In this document: piece after piece, positions 41,562 through 50,928 of the stretch
Layout: every line of letters begins with the position of its first letter
Numbering within the stretch: the first letter of the stretch is position 1
Translations under genes and position numbers: made by a program
Source of the DNA: Mycobacterium sp. Root135
Lineage (GTDB): Bacteria > Actinomycetota > Actinomycetes > Mycobacteriales > Mycobacteriaceae
Length of the DNA: 64,000 nt
Assembly (NCBI RefSeq): GCF_001426545.1
Contig: NZ_LMEZ01000001.1
Location: 546,616-610,615 of the forward strand
Reading direction: 5' to 3'
The notes under the pieces: generated by a model
Told to the model about the DNA's origin: nothing
Database searches by the model: none
The model's input: the letters and a program-made list of their open reading frames with translations, nothing else

Positions 41562-42221
41562 CTACTCGTCGAGCCCGTGTTCTATCGCGTAGCGTGCCAG
41601 CTCGACACGATTGGCCACCTGCAACTTGCGGAAGGTGGCCTGCACGTGGTTCTCCACCGTGCGGTGGCTCAAGGACAGCTGCTCAGCAATCTGCTTGGCG
41701 GTCAACCCCTTCGCGACGTACCGCAGGATCTCCGTCTCCCGCTCGGTCAAGCTGGGCGTGGAGTCGTGCCCGCCCGGCGAGCGCGCGATGCGCCGATATT
41801 CACCGAGCACCAGACCCGCCAGCCCCGGGGTGAACACCGCCCGCCCCTCGCCGGTGGCCCGAACCGCTTCTGCGAGTTCGCCCTTCGACGCACTCTTGAC
41901 GAGATAGCCCGTCGCCCCGGCCTTCACTGCCTCCAACACGTCGTCGCGTTCGTCCGACGCCGAGAGCACCAGGACCCGCGACGACGGGGACACCGTCAGC
42001 ACCTCGGCGGTGGCGATGGCGCCGTTGCCGTCCGACAGCCGCATGTCCATCACCACCACATCGGGTTTGACCACTTCTGCGCGACGGCGGGCCGAGCCGA
42101 CGCCGTCCGCAGTGGCGACGACGGCGAAGCCTTCCTCGGCAAGGTCACGGGCGACGGCGTCCCGCCAGATCGGGTGGTCGTCCACGACCATCACCGTGAA
42201 CGTGGAATGGTCAGTTCCCAC
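41562..42221 (-). CDS. LuxR/NarL-type response regulator
   Basis: A 219-residue two-domain regulator. The receiver has the acidic pair in VMVVDDHPIWRDAVA, phosphoacceptor D59 in VVVMDMRLSDG and lysine in YLVKSASKGELAEAV. The C-terminal GerE helix-turn-helix is LTERETEILRYVAKGLTAKQIAEQLSLSHRTVENHVQ. It should bind DNA as a dimer when phosphorylated. The GTG at 42221 lies 31 bases inside the kinase gene, so the pair is coupled. Together with the MacS-like kinase it forms a complete two-component system; its targets are unknown, with the neighbouring DUF2339 and amino acid ABC genes as candidates. Confidence 0.9.
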   Translation of the reverse strand: MGTDHSTFTVMVVDDHPIWRDAVARDLAEEGFAVVATADGVGSARRRAEVVKPDVVVMDMRLSDGNGAIATAEVLTVSPSSRVLVLSASDERDDVLEAVKAGATGYLVKSASKGELAEAVRATGEGRAVFTPGLAGLVLGEYRRIARSPGGHDSTPSLTERETEILRYVAKGLTAKQIAEQLSLSHRTVENHVQATFRKLQVANRVELARYAIEHGLDE

Positions 42222-43318
42222 TCGGTCCCCCTTCCCGGCCCCGTACTCAACCGGGCCGTACCGCCGAGCCAATTCAGCCGTCCGACAATCGACTTCGACA
42301 CGCCGACTCGTCCCTCGCCGGCCGCCTCCTCGAGCCGGCCGGCCGCAATGCCGATTCCGTCGTCGCGGACGCTCACCACGACCGAGTCTTCCAGGTCCTC
42401 CACCAGCACGAAGGCGCGGGCGTCGGCGCCGGCATGCGCGACGACGTTGTCCAACGCGTTCGCCACCGCCGCGTCGACTTCACGTGCCACCTCGGCGGAC
42501 AACGTGACCGGTTCCGGAGGAAGGCTGACCGACACCCGGTCGGCGGCGCGGTCGCGTAGCAGCGTCACCAGGTCGATCTCCGGCCCCTCGGGCACCGGCG
42601 AACCCGCGGCGCTGACCCAGCGTCGCAGCGCGCGTTCCTGCTCCCCCGCCAGCTCGGCGAGTTCGGTTGTCGGACCGCCAATCTCACGCCCCCGACGGGC
42701 GACCAACGACAGCACCTGGATGGCTCCGTCGTGGACCTCCCTCGACAGCCGTTCGCGTTCCTCGAGTGAAGCCGCCAAACGCGCGGCTCGCTGCAGTTCG
42801 GTGTGCGCGCGACGCGCGGTCTGGGCGGCCATCCCGATCGCCAGGCCGACGGCGAGTTCGATCACGACGGTGGCGTTGCGTCCCACGTCGACGCTGACGT
42901 ACCCCTTCAGTACGGCGTTGGATGCCGTCACCAACAGCCCGGTCGTCATGCCACCTATTGCGCCGAGCAGGATGGCTGCCGAAATCGTTGCGTTGGTGGC
43001 CCACAACGTCGTCGGCCACGACTGGTTGTCCAGCGCCCACTGATCGGACGCGACGATCTTTGTCGAGAGCATCAGTGCGACGACCACCACCACCTCGGCG
43101 CTCACCCATGCGATCCGCCTGCCGTAGCCGTGAAGGTAGGCGGCTGCGCAGGCGACGCTCCACGACACCAGGACCGCGAAGAGTGCCCAGCCGATCGCGG
43201 GGCGTTCGAGGTCGTCGTTGACCGCTATCTGAAACCCAAGGGCGTAGAGACAGCTCAGCAAGCGGAAGACCTGCGCCGCCCGCCAGAGCGGTGTCGCGGG
43301 ATCGGGTGCTGCCGGCAT
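42191..43318 (-). CDS. MacS-type sensor histidine kinase
   Basis: A 375-residue HisKA_3-type kinase. The first 165 residues hold five to six membrane helices of the actinobacterial MacS/DUF5931 sensor region, with very short loops, so the signal may be in the membrane. The dimerisation helix has LSREVHDGAIQVLSL, with the phospho-histidine in EVHD. The ATPase part has the N box in VANALDNVVAHAGA and the G1 box in VSVRDDGIGIAAGR, and ends in GRGTEWELTIP. The partner regulator gene overlaps its end. No ligand can be assigned. Confidence 0.9.
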   Translation of the reverse strand: MPAAPDPATPLWRAAQVFRLLSCLYALGFQIAVNDDLERPAIGWALFAVLVSWSVACAAAYLHGYGRRIAWVSAEVVVVVALMLSTKIVASDQWALDNQSWPTTLWATNATISAAILLGAIGGMTTGLLVTASNAVLKGYVSVDVGRNATVVIELAVGLAIGMAAQTARRAHTELQRAARLAASLEERERLSREVHDGAIQVLSLVARRGREIGGPTTELAELAGEQERALRRWVSAAGSPVPEGPEIDLVTLLRDRAADRVSVSLPPEPVTLSAEVAREVDAAVANALDNVVAHAGADARAFVLVEDLEDSVVVSVRDDGIGIAAGRLEEAAGEGRVGVSKSIVGRLNWLGGTARLSTGPGRGTEWELTIPRSR

Positions 43319-43326
43319 GCCGGCGA

Positions 43327-44106
43327 CTACATCACCTTGGACAGGAACAGCTTCGTGCGTTCGTGTTGCGGGTTGCTGAGAACCTCACGTGGCTTGCCGC
43401 TTTCGACGATGACCCCGGCGTCCATGAACACCAACTGGTCGGCGACTTCACGGGCGAACCCCATCTCGTGGGTCACGACCACCATCGTCATGCCCTCGCT
43501 GGCCAGCTTCTTCATGACACCGAGCACTTCGCCGACCAATTCGGGGTCCAGCGCCGAAGTGGGCTCGTCGAACAGCATCAGCTTGGGGTCCATCGCCAAC
43601 GCGCGGGCGATCGCGACGCGCTGCTGTTGACCGCCCGAAAGTTGCGCCGGATACGCAGTTGCCTTCTCCGACAAGCCAACCTGGTTCAGCAGGTCCTTGC
43701 CCCGCTCGATGGCTTCGGCCTTCTTGACGCCCTTGACCTGGATGGGCGCCTCGATGATGTTGGCCAGCGCGGTGCGGTGCGGGAAGAGGTTGAAGTGCTG
43801 GAACACCATCCCGATGTCGCGCCGCTGCCGCGCGGCTTCCCGCGGCGGCATCTCGAGCAGCTTGTCGCCCTTCTCGCGGTAACCGATCAGCTCGCCGTCG
43901 ACGTAGAGCCGACCACCGTTGACCTGCTCGAGGTGGTTGATGCAGCGCAGGAACGTCGACTTGCCCGACCCGGAGGGGCCGACGAGGACCAGCACCTGAC
44001 CCCGGCCGATCTCCAGGGTCACGCCCTTGAGGACCTTGAGCGCGCCGAAGTTCTTGCAGACGTTCTCGGCCTTGACCATCGGTGTCGCTACGGCAGCCGC
44101 GGTCAT
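43327..44106 (-). CDS. Polar amino acid ABC transporter ATPase (GlnQ-like)
   Basis: A 259-residue ABC ATPase of the polar amino acid uptake group: Walker [11 protein letters not shown]-loop in [19 protein letters not shown], signature [15 protein letters not shown], Walker [14 protein letters not shown] and the switch histidine in [13 protein letters not shown]. The N-terminal [19 protein letters not shown] is typical of GlnQ/ArtP/GltI-type proteins. The ATG at 44106 overlaps the permease stop (ATGA). Substrate is a polar amino acid, most likely glutamate or glutamine. Confidence 0.92.
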   Translation of the reverse strand: MTAAAVATPMVKAENVCKNFGALKVLKGVTLEIGRGQVLVLVGPSGSGKSTFLRCINHLEQVNGGRLYVDGELIGYREKGDKLLEMPPREAARQRRDIGMVFQHFNLFPHRTALANIIEAPIQVKGVKKAEAIERGKDLLNQVGLSEKATAYPAQLSGGQQQRVAIARALAMDPKLMLFDEPTSALDPELVGEVLGVMKKLASEGMTMVVVTHEMGFAREVADQLVFMDAGVIVESGKPREVLSNPQHERTKLFLSKVM

Positions 44107-45032
44107 GTGTGCCCAGCCTCTCCAAGTGTCTGCGCCTCGGCCAGTGCGCCGAGTTGTTTGGCGGTGAGCTTGCGGGACGCACCTCGGGAGAAGTAGCGCT
44201 CCAGGTAGAACTGGCCCACCATCAGGATGCTGGTGATGAGCAGGTACCACGCCGCTGCGACGAGCAGCAGTGGGATGGGCTGGAAGAGCACGGCCGAGAT
44301 GTCGCGCTGACGCCCGAAGAGGTCGAAGGTGAACGGGACCGCGGCCACCAGCGACGTGGTCTTGAGTTGGCCGATGAACTCGTTGCCCGTCGGCGGGATG
44401 ATGACCCGCATCGCCTGCGGAAGCACCGTGCGGCGCATGGTCATCAGCCACGACATGCCCAGTGCCGTAGAGGCTTCGGACTGACCCTCCGGGACGGAGC
44501 TGATGCCGGCCCTGATGATCTCGGCGAGATAGGCGGCCTCGTTGAGCCCCAGGCCGATGACCGCCAACAGGAAGTACAGCGACAGGTCCTGGATGTTGAT
44601 GGTGAAGAACGTCGGCCCAAACGGGATGCCCAGCTGAATGTTCTTGTAAATCGTCGGGAACAGACCCCAGAACACCAACTGCACGTACACCGGGGTGCCG
44701 CGGAAGATCCACAGATACACCCACGACACCGAGCGGAACACCGGGTTCGGTGAGAGTCGCATGACGGCCAACAACACCGCCAGCACGATCGCCAGGATCA
44801 TGGACAGGATGGTCAGTTCGAGCGTGACCACCACACCGGAGAAGATGCGCTCGTCGAGGATGTACTTGCCGAAGGTTCCCCAGCCGTACGCCTCATTCGT
44901 CGCCGCACCGTAGAGGAACAGCGCGACGAGGATGACGATGACGATCGCCGCCACCCACCGCCAGGGGTGCCGCAGTGGGACGGCATCGATGACGGCTGGA
45001 TTGTCGGGTGGCGTGCGAACGTCGACGCTCAT
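44103..45032 (-). CDS. Polar amino acid ABC transporter permease
   Basis: A 309-residue HisM/GlnP-family permease with five to six helices. The HEAAY-type start ([24 protein letters not shown]) and the coupling motif [30 protein letters not shown] are present. [20 protein letters not shown] is the membrane segment after it. The extra 45-residue N-terminal part includes one helix. A single permease gene implies a homodimer. It lies 17 bases after the binding-protein gene in a three-gene operon. Confidence 0.92.
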   Translation of the reverse strand: MSVDVRTPPDNPAVIDAVPLRHPWRWVAAIVIVILVALFLYGAATNEAYGWGTFGKYILDERIFSGVVVTLELTILSMILAIVLAVLLAVMRLSPNPVFRSVSWVYLWIFRGTPVYVQLVFWGLFPTIYKNIQLGIPFGPTFFTINIQDLSLYFLLAVIGLGLNEAAYLAEIIRAGISSVPEGQSEASTALGMSWLMTMRRTVLPQAMRVIIPPTGNEFIGQLKTTSLVAAVPFTFDLFGRQRDISAVLFQPIPLLLVAAAWYLLITSILMVGQFYLERYFSRGASRKLTAKQLGALAEAQTLGEAGHT

Positions 45033-45048
45033 CAGTGAATTCCGACTG

Positions 45049-45972
45049 TCAGCTGGTCGCGCCGTTGATGACTGGCTTGTCGATCATGCCAGCCTCGACA
45101 CCCCAGTTCGCGGCGATCGTCTTGTAGTCACCGGACTCGATCAGGTGCTCGAGGGCCTTCTGCAGCGAGGCGGCCAACGGAGAACCCTTCGCGACGGGCC
45201 AGCCGTAGGGTGCCGCGTCGAAGGTCTCGCCTGCCTGCTCGAGCTTGCCTGCGCTCTGCTTGATGGCGTACAGCGTCACCGGGGAGTCCGCCGACATGGC
45301 GTCGGCCTGACCGAGGACGACGGCGTTGGTGGCCTGATCCTGTCCGTCGAACTTGACGATGTCGATGGCAGGCTTGCCCGCGTCGGTGCACGCCTTGCTC
45401 TTGGCGGGCAGTTCGTCGACTTCCTGTGTGGTCGTGGCTTGCACCGCGACCTTCTTGCCGCACGCGTTGGTCGGGTCGATGTCGGACCCCTTGGGCTTGG
45501 CCCACAGCGAGCCAGCCGAGAAGTAGGTGACGAAGTCGACGGTCTGTTCGCGTTCCTTGGTGTCGGTGAACGACGACATGCCGACGTTGAACGTCCCGCC
45601 GGTGATCGACGGGATGATCTTCGAGAAGTCGGCCTCGCGGTATTCGGCGGTCAAGCCGAGGGTGGAAGCGATCGCATTCATCAAGTCGACGTCGAAGCCG
45701 ACGATCTTGCCGCTCGAATCCTTGAACTCGTTGGGCGTGTAGGGAACGTTGACGCCGACGATGAGCTTGCCGGAGGACTTGATGTCCTCGGGAACGGTGT
45801 TCGCGATGTCGTCGACCTTGGCGGCCTTCGCCGCGGTGGTCTCCTTTGCGGGTTCCGCGGAGTCGGTGTTCTTGGTACAGCCCGACAAAACGAGCGATGC
45901 CGACACGGCGACGACCGCAGCGCCGCGCCACCAGCGTGAGCTCGCTCGACGGTCCTGAATTCCAGCTACCAC
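45049..45972 (-). CDS. Polar amino acid-binding lipoprotein
   Basis: A 307-residue solute-binding protein of family 3. The signal peptide ends in LVLSGC, lipidated at C32, and an Ala/Lys/Thr linker follows. The type 2 periplasmic fold starts at GKLIVGVNVPYTPNEF, with DVDLMNAIASTLGLTAEYREADF and VGMSSFTDTKEREQTVDFVTYF, where the arginine region binds the ligand carboxylate. CGKKVAVQATTTQE and SADSPVTLYAIKQ complete the second lobe. It delivers the amino acid to the permease encoded downstream. First gene of the operon; a 183-base region separates it from the divergent HdeD-like gene. Confidence 0.92.
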   Translation of the reverse strand: MVAGIQDRRASSRWWRGAAVVAVSASLVLSGCTKNTDSAEPAKETTAAKAAKVDDIANTVPEDIKSSGKLIVGVNVPYTPNEFKDSSGKIVGFDVDLMNAIASTLGLTAEYREADFSKIIPSITGGTFNVGMSSFTDTKEREQTVDFVTYFSAGSLWAKPKGSDIDPTNACGKKVAVQATTTQEVDELPAKSKACTDAGKPAIDIVKFDGQDQATNAVVLGQADAMSADSPVTLYAIKQSAGKLEQAGETFDAAPYGWPVAKGSPLAASLQKALEHLIESGDYKTIAANWGVEAGMIDKPVINGATS

Positions 45973-46155
45973 GTTGTCTCTTCTCTCTGCATCGGGTCGC
46001 CTTCATTCCTTCGCGGGCGACGACCTCAGGAACACTAGCGGGATGTACGCGCCGTAGTAGGTGAAACTTAACGCCGGTCGACGATCCGCGCTGTCCGAAA
46101 CGGCAACGCGGTGAATTGGGCCGCCCCCAACGGTTGCCGTGCGAGACTGCCCTTC

Positions 46156-46743
46156 ATGACCACCCCGTCCGTCCCGGCGATGCCGAGTCTGTTGCCTCAT
46201 CTGTGGAAATCGGCCGTCGTGTCCGGGCTGCTGGCCATCGCGATCGGTGTCGCGATCGTCGCGTGGCCGGGCATCTCGATCACCGTGGCCGCCATCTTCT
46301 TTGGTGCCGGCTTGCTGCTGACCGGAATTCAGCAAGTCTTCTTCGCCTTCAGCCTCCACGTGTCCGCCGGCGGACGGGTGCTGCTCTTCATCAGCGGTGC
46401 GGCGTCGCTCATCCTCGCGATCATGGCGTTTCGGCATCTCTACGACGCAGTCCTGTTGCTGGCCATCTGGATCGGGGTGGGCTTCATCTTCCGTGGCGTC
46501 GCCACGACGGTGTCGGCAATCAGTGATCCGACCCTGCCGGGTCGGGCCTGGAACGTCTTCGTCGGGCTCCTCAGCTTGGTTGCCGGCGTGGTCATCCTCG
46601 CTTCGCCGTTCGACTCGATCGGCACCCTGGCGCTCGTCGTGGGCATTTGGTTGATCGTCATCGGCGTCATGGAGGTCGTCGCCGCCGTCGCGATCCGCCG
46701 CGCGACCAACACGCTTTCGGGACAGGGTCAGCCAGCTCACTAA
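46156..46743 (+). CDS. HdeD family membrane protein
   Basis: A 195-residue protein with six membrane helices in three pairs, the HdeD/DUF308 layout. Typical parts are SGLLAIAIGVAIVAWPGISITVAAIFFGAGLLLTG (in pieces: IGVAIVAWPG and FFGAGLLLTG) and IWIGVGFIFRGVATTVSAI, with WNVFVGLLSLVAGVVILASP repeating the pattern. HdeD is linked to acid resistance in E. coli, but the actinobacterial members are uncharacterised. The ATG at 46156 starts MTTPSVPAMP. It precedes cydA by 75 bases on the same strand, with a dyad between. Confidence 0.87.
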   Translation: MTTPSVPAMPSLLPHLWKSAVVSGLLAIAIGVAIVAWPGISITVAAIFFGAGLLLTGIQQVFFAFSLHVSAGGRVLLFISGAASLILAIMAFRHLYDAVLLLAIWIGVGFIFRGVATTVSAISDPTLPGRAWNVFVGLLSLVAGVVILASPFDSIGTLALVVGIWLIVIGVMEVVAAVAIRRATNTLSGQGQPAH

Positions 46744-46771
46744 AAACGCCCTGGGCTGGGGGAAGGTTGTC

Positions 46772-46788
46772 TACTACACTTTGTCGTA
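46772..46788. promoter_or_regulatory. Dyad upstream of cydA, candidate operator
   Basis: TACTACA and TGTCGTA around CTT, an inverted repeat with one mismatch, ending 30 bases before the cydA start. A further TACTAC follows at 46791. The shape resembles operators of BlaI/MecI-type winged-helix repressors (TACTAC...GTAGTA). The regulator gene is not in the window. Confidence 0.4.
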
Positions 46789-46818
46789 GGTACTACCGGC
46801 AGCCAGGGGATGGTGCAC

Positions 46819-48267
46819 ATGAACGCTCTCGACGTTTCGAGATGGCAGTTCGGGATCACAACGGTCTATCACTTCATCTTCGTGCCGCTGACCATCGGGC
46901 TGGCCCCGCTGATCGCCGTCATGCAGACCGCGTGGGTGATCACCGGAAATCCCGCCTGGTACCGGCTGACCAAGTTCTTCGGCAAGCTCTTCCTGATCAA
47001 CTTCGCCCTCGGCGTCGCCACCGGCATCGTGCAGGAGTTCCAGTTCGGGATGAACTGGAGTGAATACTCCCGATTCGTCGGCGACGTGTTCGGCGCGCCG
47101 CTGGCGATGGAGGGCCTGGTCGCCTTCTTCTTCGAGTCAACCTTCATCGGGCTGTGGATCTTCGGCTGGACCAAACTGCCCCGACTCGTCCACCTGGCCT
47201 GCATCTGGATCGTCGCGGTCGCGGTCAACGCCTCGGCGTTCTTCATCATCGCCGCCAACTCCTGGATGCAACACCCCGTTGGCGCCCGCTTCAACCCAGA
47301 GACCGGCCGCGCCGAACTGACCAGCATCGTCGCGCTGTTCACCAACAACACTGCCACGGCGGCGTTTTCACACGCCGTCTTCGGCGCCTTCCTCACCGCG
47401 GGAACATTCGTCGCGGCGGTGTGCTCCTGGTGGCTGGTGCGTGCCCGCGAGACCGACGAGGCGCGCACGATGTACCGGCCCGCCACCATCCTCGGCTGCC
47501 TCGTGACACTCGCCGCGGCAGGCGGACTGTTCCTCACCGGTGACGCCCAGGGCAAGCTGATGTTCCAGCAGCAGCCCATGAAGATGGCGTCGGCGGAATC
47601 GTTGTGCCACACCGAGACCGACCCCGACTTCTCGATCCTCACCGTCGGCACCCACAACAACTGCGACGCCGTCGACCACGTCATCGAGGTGCCCTACGTC
47701 CTCCCCTTCCTCGCCGAAGGCCGGTTCGACGGGGTCACGTTGGAGGGCGTGAAGGATCTGCAGGAGAGGTACGAGGCCACCTACGGCCCCGGCGACTACC
47801 GACCCAACCTCTTCGTGACCTACTGGTCGTTCCGGGCGATGATCGGATTGCTCGCCGTCCCAGTGCTCTTCGCGATGGTCGCCCTCTGGTCTACTCGCCG
47901 CGGACGTCTCCCCCGCCAGCGGTGGTTCGCCACCTTCGCCCTCCTGACTCTTCCGACACCGTTCCTGGCCAACAGCGCGGGCTGGGTGTTCACCGAGATG
48001 GGCAGACAACCGTGGGTGGTGGTGCCCAACCCGACCGGCGACCAGATGATCCGTCTGACGGTCGGTGAGGGCGTCTCCGTTCACTCAGCGGGCATCGTGC
48101 TCGTCTCGCTGACGGTGTTCACGGCGCTGTACGCCGCGCTCGCCTGCATCTGGTTCTGGCTGATCCGGCGCTACGTCGTCGAGGGGCCGCTGGAGCACGA
48201 CGCCGAACCGGCGCCGCCCACGCCACCCGGGGACGCCGACGTCGCACCGTTGTCGTTCGCGTACTGA
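46819..48267 (+). CDS. cydA: Cytochrome bd oxidase subunit I
   Basis: A 482-residue quinol oxidase subunit with nine helices. Heme ligands are recognisable: H18 in TTVYHFIFVPLTIG (heme b595), the histidine in AFSHAVFGAFLTAGTF (b558), and methionine in FTEMGRQPW (b558). The periplasmic Q-loop, from about LMFQQQPMKMASAES to NLFVTYWSF, is the short type and carries two cysteines. The enzyme passes electrons from menaquinol to oxygen without proton pumping and keeps respiration going at low oxygen or when the bcc-aa3 branch is blocked. I use the ATG at 46819, with AGGGG nine bases upstream; the ATG at 46810 is too close to it. Confidence 0.97.
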   Translation: MNALDVSRWQFGITTVYHFIFVPLTIGLAPLIAVMQTAWVITGNPAWYRLTKFFGKLFLINFALGVATGIVQEFQFGMNWSEYSRFVGDVFGAPLAMEGLVAFFFESTFIGLWIFGWTKLPRLVHLACIWIVAVAVNASAFFIIAANSWMQHPVGARFNPETGRAELTSIVALFTNNTATAAFSHAVFGAFLTAGTFVAAVCSWWLVRARETDEARTMYRPATILGCLVTLAAAGGLFLTGDAQGKLMFQQQPMKMASAESLCHTETDPDFSILTVGTHNNCDAVDHVIEVPYVLPFLAEGRFDGVTLEGVKDLQERYEATYGPGDYRPNLFVTYWSFRAMIGLLAVPVLFAMVALWSTRRGRLPRQRWFATFALLTLPTPFLANSAGWVFTEMGRQPWVVVPNPTGDQMIRLTVGEGVSVHSAGIVLVSLTVFTALYAALACIWFWLIRRYVVEGPLEHDAEPAPPTPPGDADVAPLSFAY

Positions 48268-48292
48268 CCCGTTCGCGCACTGAGAGGCCGAC

Positions 48293-49330
48293 ATGGAACT
48301 GCAGGACTTCTGGTTCATCGCCCTGGCGGCACTGTTCGTCGGATTCCTTTTGCTCGAGGGCTTCGACTTCGGCGTCGGAATGCTGATGCAGTTCTTCGCG
48401 CGCCGCGCTCCCGAGGGCCTTGGTGAGCCGCACCGGCGCGCAGTGCTCAACACCATCGGCCCGGTCTGGGACGGCAACGAGGTCTGGCTGATCACCGCGG
48501 GCGGGGCCATGTTCGCGGCGTTCCCGGAGATGTACGCGACGGTGTTCTCGGGCCTGTACCTGCCGTTGCTGGCCATCCTGGTGTCGATGATCGTCCGCGT
48601 CTGTGCCATCGAGTGGCGCGGCAAGGTCGACGATCCCAAGTGGCGCACGTGGGCCGACGTCGCGATCGCCGTCGGCTCCTGGGTGCCCGCCGTGCTGTGG
48701 GGTGTCACGTTCGCCCTGCTTGTGCACGGGCTTCCGGTCAACGCGGACAAGCAGATCGAGCTGTCCGTCACCGATCTGCTCAACCCGTTCGCGCTTCTCG
48801 GCGGGCTTGCCACCGCTGGGCTGTTCGCGTTCCACGGTGCCGTCTTCGTCGCCCTCAAGACCGAGGGTGCGGTGCGCGACGACGCGGTGTTCTTCGCCGC
48901 CCGGTTGGCGCTGCCCGTCACCCTGGTGGTCGGGGTGTTTGGCGCGTGGACCCAGCTGTTCTACGGCAAGGACTGGACCTGGCTGGTGTTGGGCGTCGCC
49001 CTCGTCGCACAGATCACCGCCGTCATGCTGGTGTGGAGCCGCGGGGGTGACGGCTGGGCCTTCGCGTGCACGGCGACCGTCGTCGTCGCGGCGGTAGTGC
49101 TGCTGTTCGGCTCGCTCTACCCGAACCTGGTGCCCTCCACGCTGAACCCGGCGTGGAGCCTCGACGTCCACAACGCCTCGTCCTCGCCGTACACCCTGAC
49201 CGTCATGTCCTGGGCGGCCCTGATCTTCGCTCCGCTGGTGATCGGCTACCAGGCGTGGACGTACTGGGTGTTCCGCCAACGCATCTCCGCCGACCGGATC
49301 CCGGCGTCGATCGGCTTGAGTCCCAAATGA
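48293..49330 (+). CDS. cydB: Cytochrome bd oxidase subunit II
   Basis: A 345-residue membrane protein with about nine helices. The N-terminal LQDFWFIALAALFVGFLLLEGFDFGVGML and the VWDGNEVWLITAGGAMFAAFPEMYA segments are the family marks, with GEGFDFG-type acidic residues in the first helix. It forms the heterodimer with CydA and helps bind quinol and oxygen paths. It starts 26 bases after cydA, and its stop overlaps the cydD start (ATGA). Confidence 0.97.
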   Translation: MELQDFWFIALAALFVGFLLLEGFDFGVGMLMQFFARRAPEGLGEPHRRAVLNTIGPVWDGNEVWLITAGGAMFAAFPEMYATVFSGLYLPLLAILVSMIVRVCAIEWRGKVDDPKWRTWADVAIAVGSWVPAVLWGVTFALLVHGLPVNADKQIELSVTDLLNPFALLGGLATAGLFAFHGAVFVALKTEGAVRDDAVFFAARLALPVTLVVGVFGAWTQLFYGKDWTWLVLGVALVAQITAVMLVWSRGGDGWAFACTATVVVAAVVLLFGSLYPNLVPSTLNPAWSLDVHNASSSPYTLTVMSWAALIFAPLVIGYQAWTYWVFRQRISADRIPASIGLSPK

Positions 49331-50928
49331 TGCACCGCCACCTCGTGGCGACGACGAGCTGCGGAGTGGTCATCACCGGCTCGGCCATCGCCGGCGCGGT
49401 GGTCCTGGCCCATGTGCTGGCAGGTCTGATCACCGACCCGAACACCCGCACTCTGAACCACTGGTCGGCGTCCCTGTGGATTCTGTTGGCGCTCTGGACC
49501 ATTCGTGCGGGCGCGCAGTGGGCGCAGGCCCGAGTCAGTCAACGCGGCGCCACCGAGGCGATCGCCGACCTCAACCGTGAAGTCCTCGCCTTCGTCACCG
49601 CGCTTCCACCGCGCGAGCTGGCGGCGCGACACGACGACGCAGTAGCCCTGACCACCCGGGGCCTCGACGCGTTGCGCCCCTACTACACCCGCTACCTGCC
49701 GGCTTTGGTCCAGGCAGCCATCCTCACTCCCGCCGCGGTGGTGACGATGGCCTGGTACGACCTACAGGCGGCCTTCGTCGTCCTGATCGCGCTTCCGCTG
49801 GTTCCGTTGTTCATGGTGCTGATCGGTCTGGTCACCGCCGAACGCTCCTCGGCGGCCATGACGGCGATGACCGTCCTGCACTCCCGGCTGCTCGACCTCA
49901 TCACCGGCATCCCGACCCTGCGGGCACTGGGCCGTGCCGACGGCCCCGAGCACCGCATCTCCGAACTGGCCGAAGCGCATCGCCGCTCGACCATGGCAAC
50001 ACTGCGCATCACCTTCCTGTCGTCGCTGGTGCTGGAACTGATCGCCACGCTCGGCGTGGCACTGGTCGCCGTCAGCGTCGGGTTGCGGCTGGTCTACGGC
50101 GAAGTCGAGCTCGCCGCGGGGCTGACGGTGCTGCTGCTCGCACCGGAAGTCTTCTGGCCGTTGCGCCGCGTCGGCGCGGAGTTTCACGCCGCACAGGACG
50201 GGCGGACGGCCAAGGCGAAGGCCGCCGAGCTTCTCGAGGGCGCCGTGACCCGGCCCCAGGGAGTGCGCTCGCCGACGGGCACCACGATCCACCTTCGGGA
50301 CGTCAGCGTGGCCGCGAGGAACGGCGATGCGCCACACCGGTTGTCGGCCGACGTCGTCCCGGGTTCGGTCACGGTCCTGACCGGACCGAACGGCGCGGGC
50401 AAGTCCACCGCACTGCACGCCATCCTGGGTCTCGTCGCGCCGACGTCGGGTCACGTGTTGGTCGGCGACGACGACGTCACCGATCTCGACCCACGGCAAT
50501 GGTGGAACCTCGTCGCCTGGCTGCCGCAACGGCCGGCGCTGATCCCCGGCACCGTGCTCGAGAACCTCGAACTCTTCGGGCCGATCTCCGACGTCGACGA
50601 CGCCTGCCGCAGAGCCGGTTTCGACGACGTCGTCGCCTCATTGCCACAGGGTCTGGCCACCGTGATCGGCCGCGACGGCGCCGGGTTGTCGCTGGGTCAG
50701 CGTCAAAGACTCGGCCTGGCCCGCGCGTTCGGTGCCCGCCGTCCGATCCTCCTCCTCGACGAACCGACTGCCCATCTCGACGAGGAGCGCGAGCGATTCG
50801 TCCTGCAGTCGATCCGCGACGTCGCACACGACGGCGCCGCCGTGCTGGTGGTCGGCCACCGCGACGCCGTCCGTGAAATCGGCGACTACCTCGTCACCGT
50901 CGGAGGCGAGACCCATGCCGTCGCGTGA
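49327..50928 (+). CDS. cydD: ABC half-exporter CydD
   Basis: A 533-residue half-transporter: six membrane helices in the first 300 residues, then an ATPase with Walker A GPNGAGKST, signature LSLGQRQRLGLARAF and Walker B PILLLDEPTAHLDEE. The Q-loop is in VAWLPQRPALIPGT. With CydC it exports cysteine or glutathione-type thiols (family knowledge from E. coli; heme binding has also been reported) and is needed to assemble cytochrome bd. Tandem ATGs at 49327 and 49330; the first overlaps the cydB stop. The cydC start lies 14 bases inside its end. Confidence 0.95.
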   Translation: MMHRHLVATTSCGVVITGSAIAGAVVLAHVLAGLITDPNTRTLNHWSASLWILLALWTIRAGAQWAQARVSQRGATEAIADLNREVLAFVTALPPRELAARHDDAVALTTRGLDALRPYYTRYLPALVQAAILTPAAVVTMAWYDLQAAFVVLIALPLVPLFMVLIGLVTAERSSAAMTAMTVLHSRLLDLITGIPTLRALGRADGPEHRISELAEAHRRSTMATLRITFLSSLVLELIATLGVALVAVSVGLRLVYGEVELAAGLTVLLLAPEVFWPLRRVGAEFHAAQDGRTAKAKAAELLEGAVTRPQGVRSPTGTTIHLRDVSVAARNGDAPHRLSADVVPGSVTVLTGPNGAGKSTALHAILGLVAPTSGHVLVGDDDVTDLDPRQWWNLVAWLPQRPALIPGTVLENLELFGPISDVDDACRRAGFDDVVASLPQGLATVIGRDGAGLSLGQRQRLGLARAFGARRPILLLDEPTAHLDEERERFVLQSIRDVAHDGAAVLVVGHRDAVREIGDYLVTVGGETHAVA

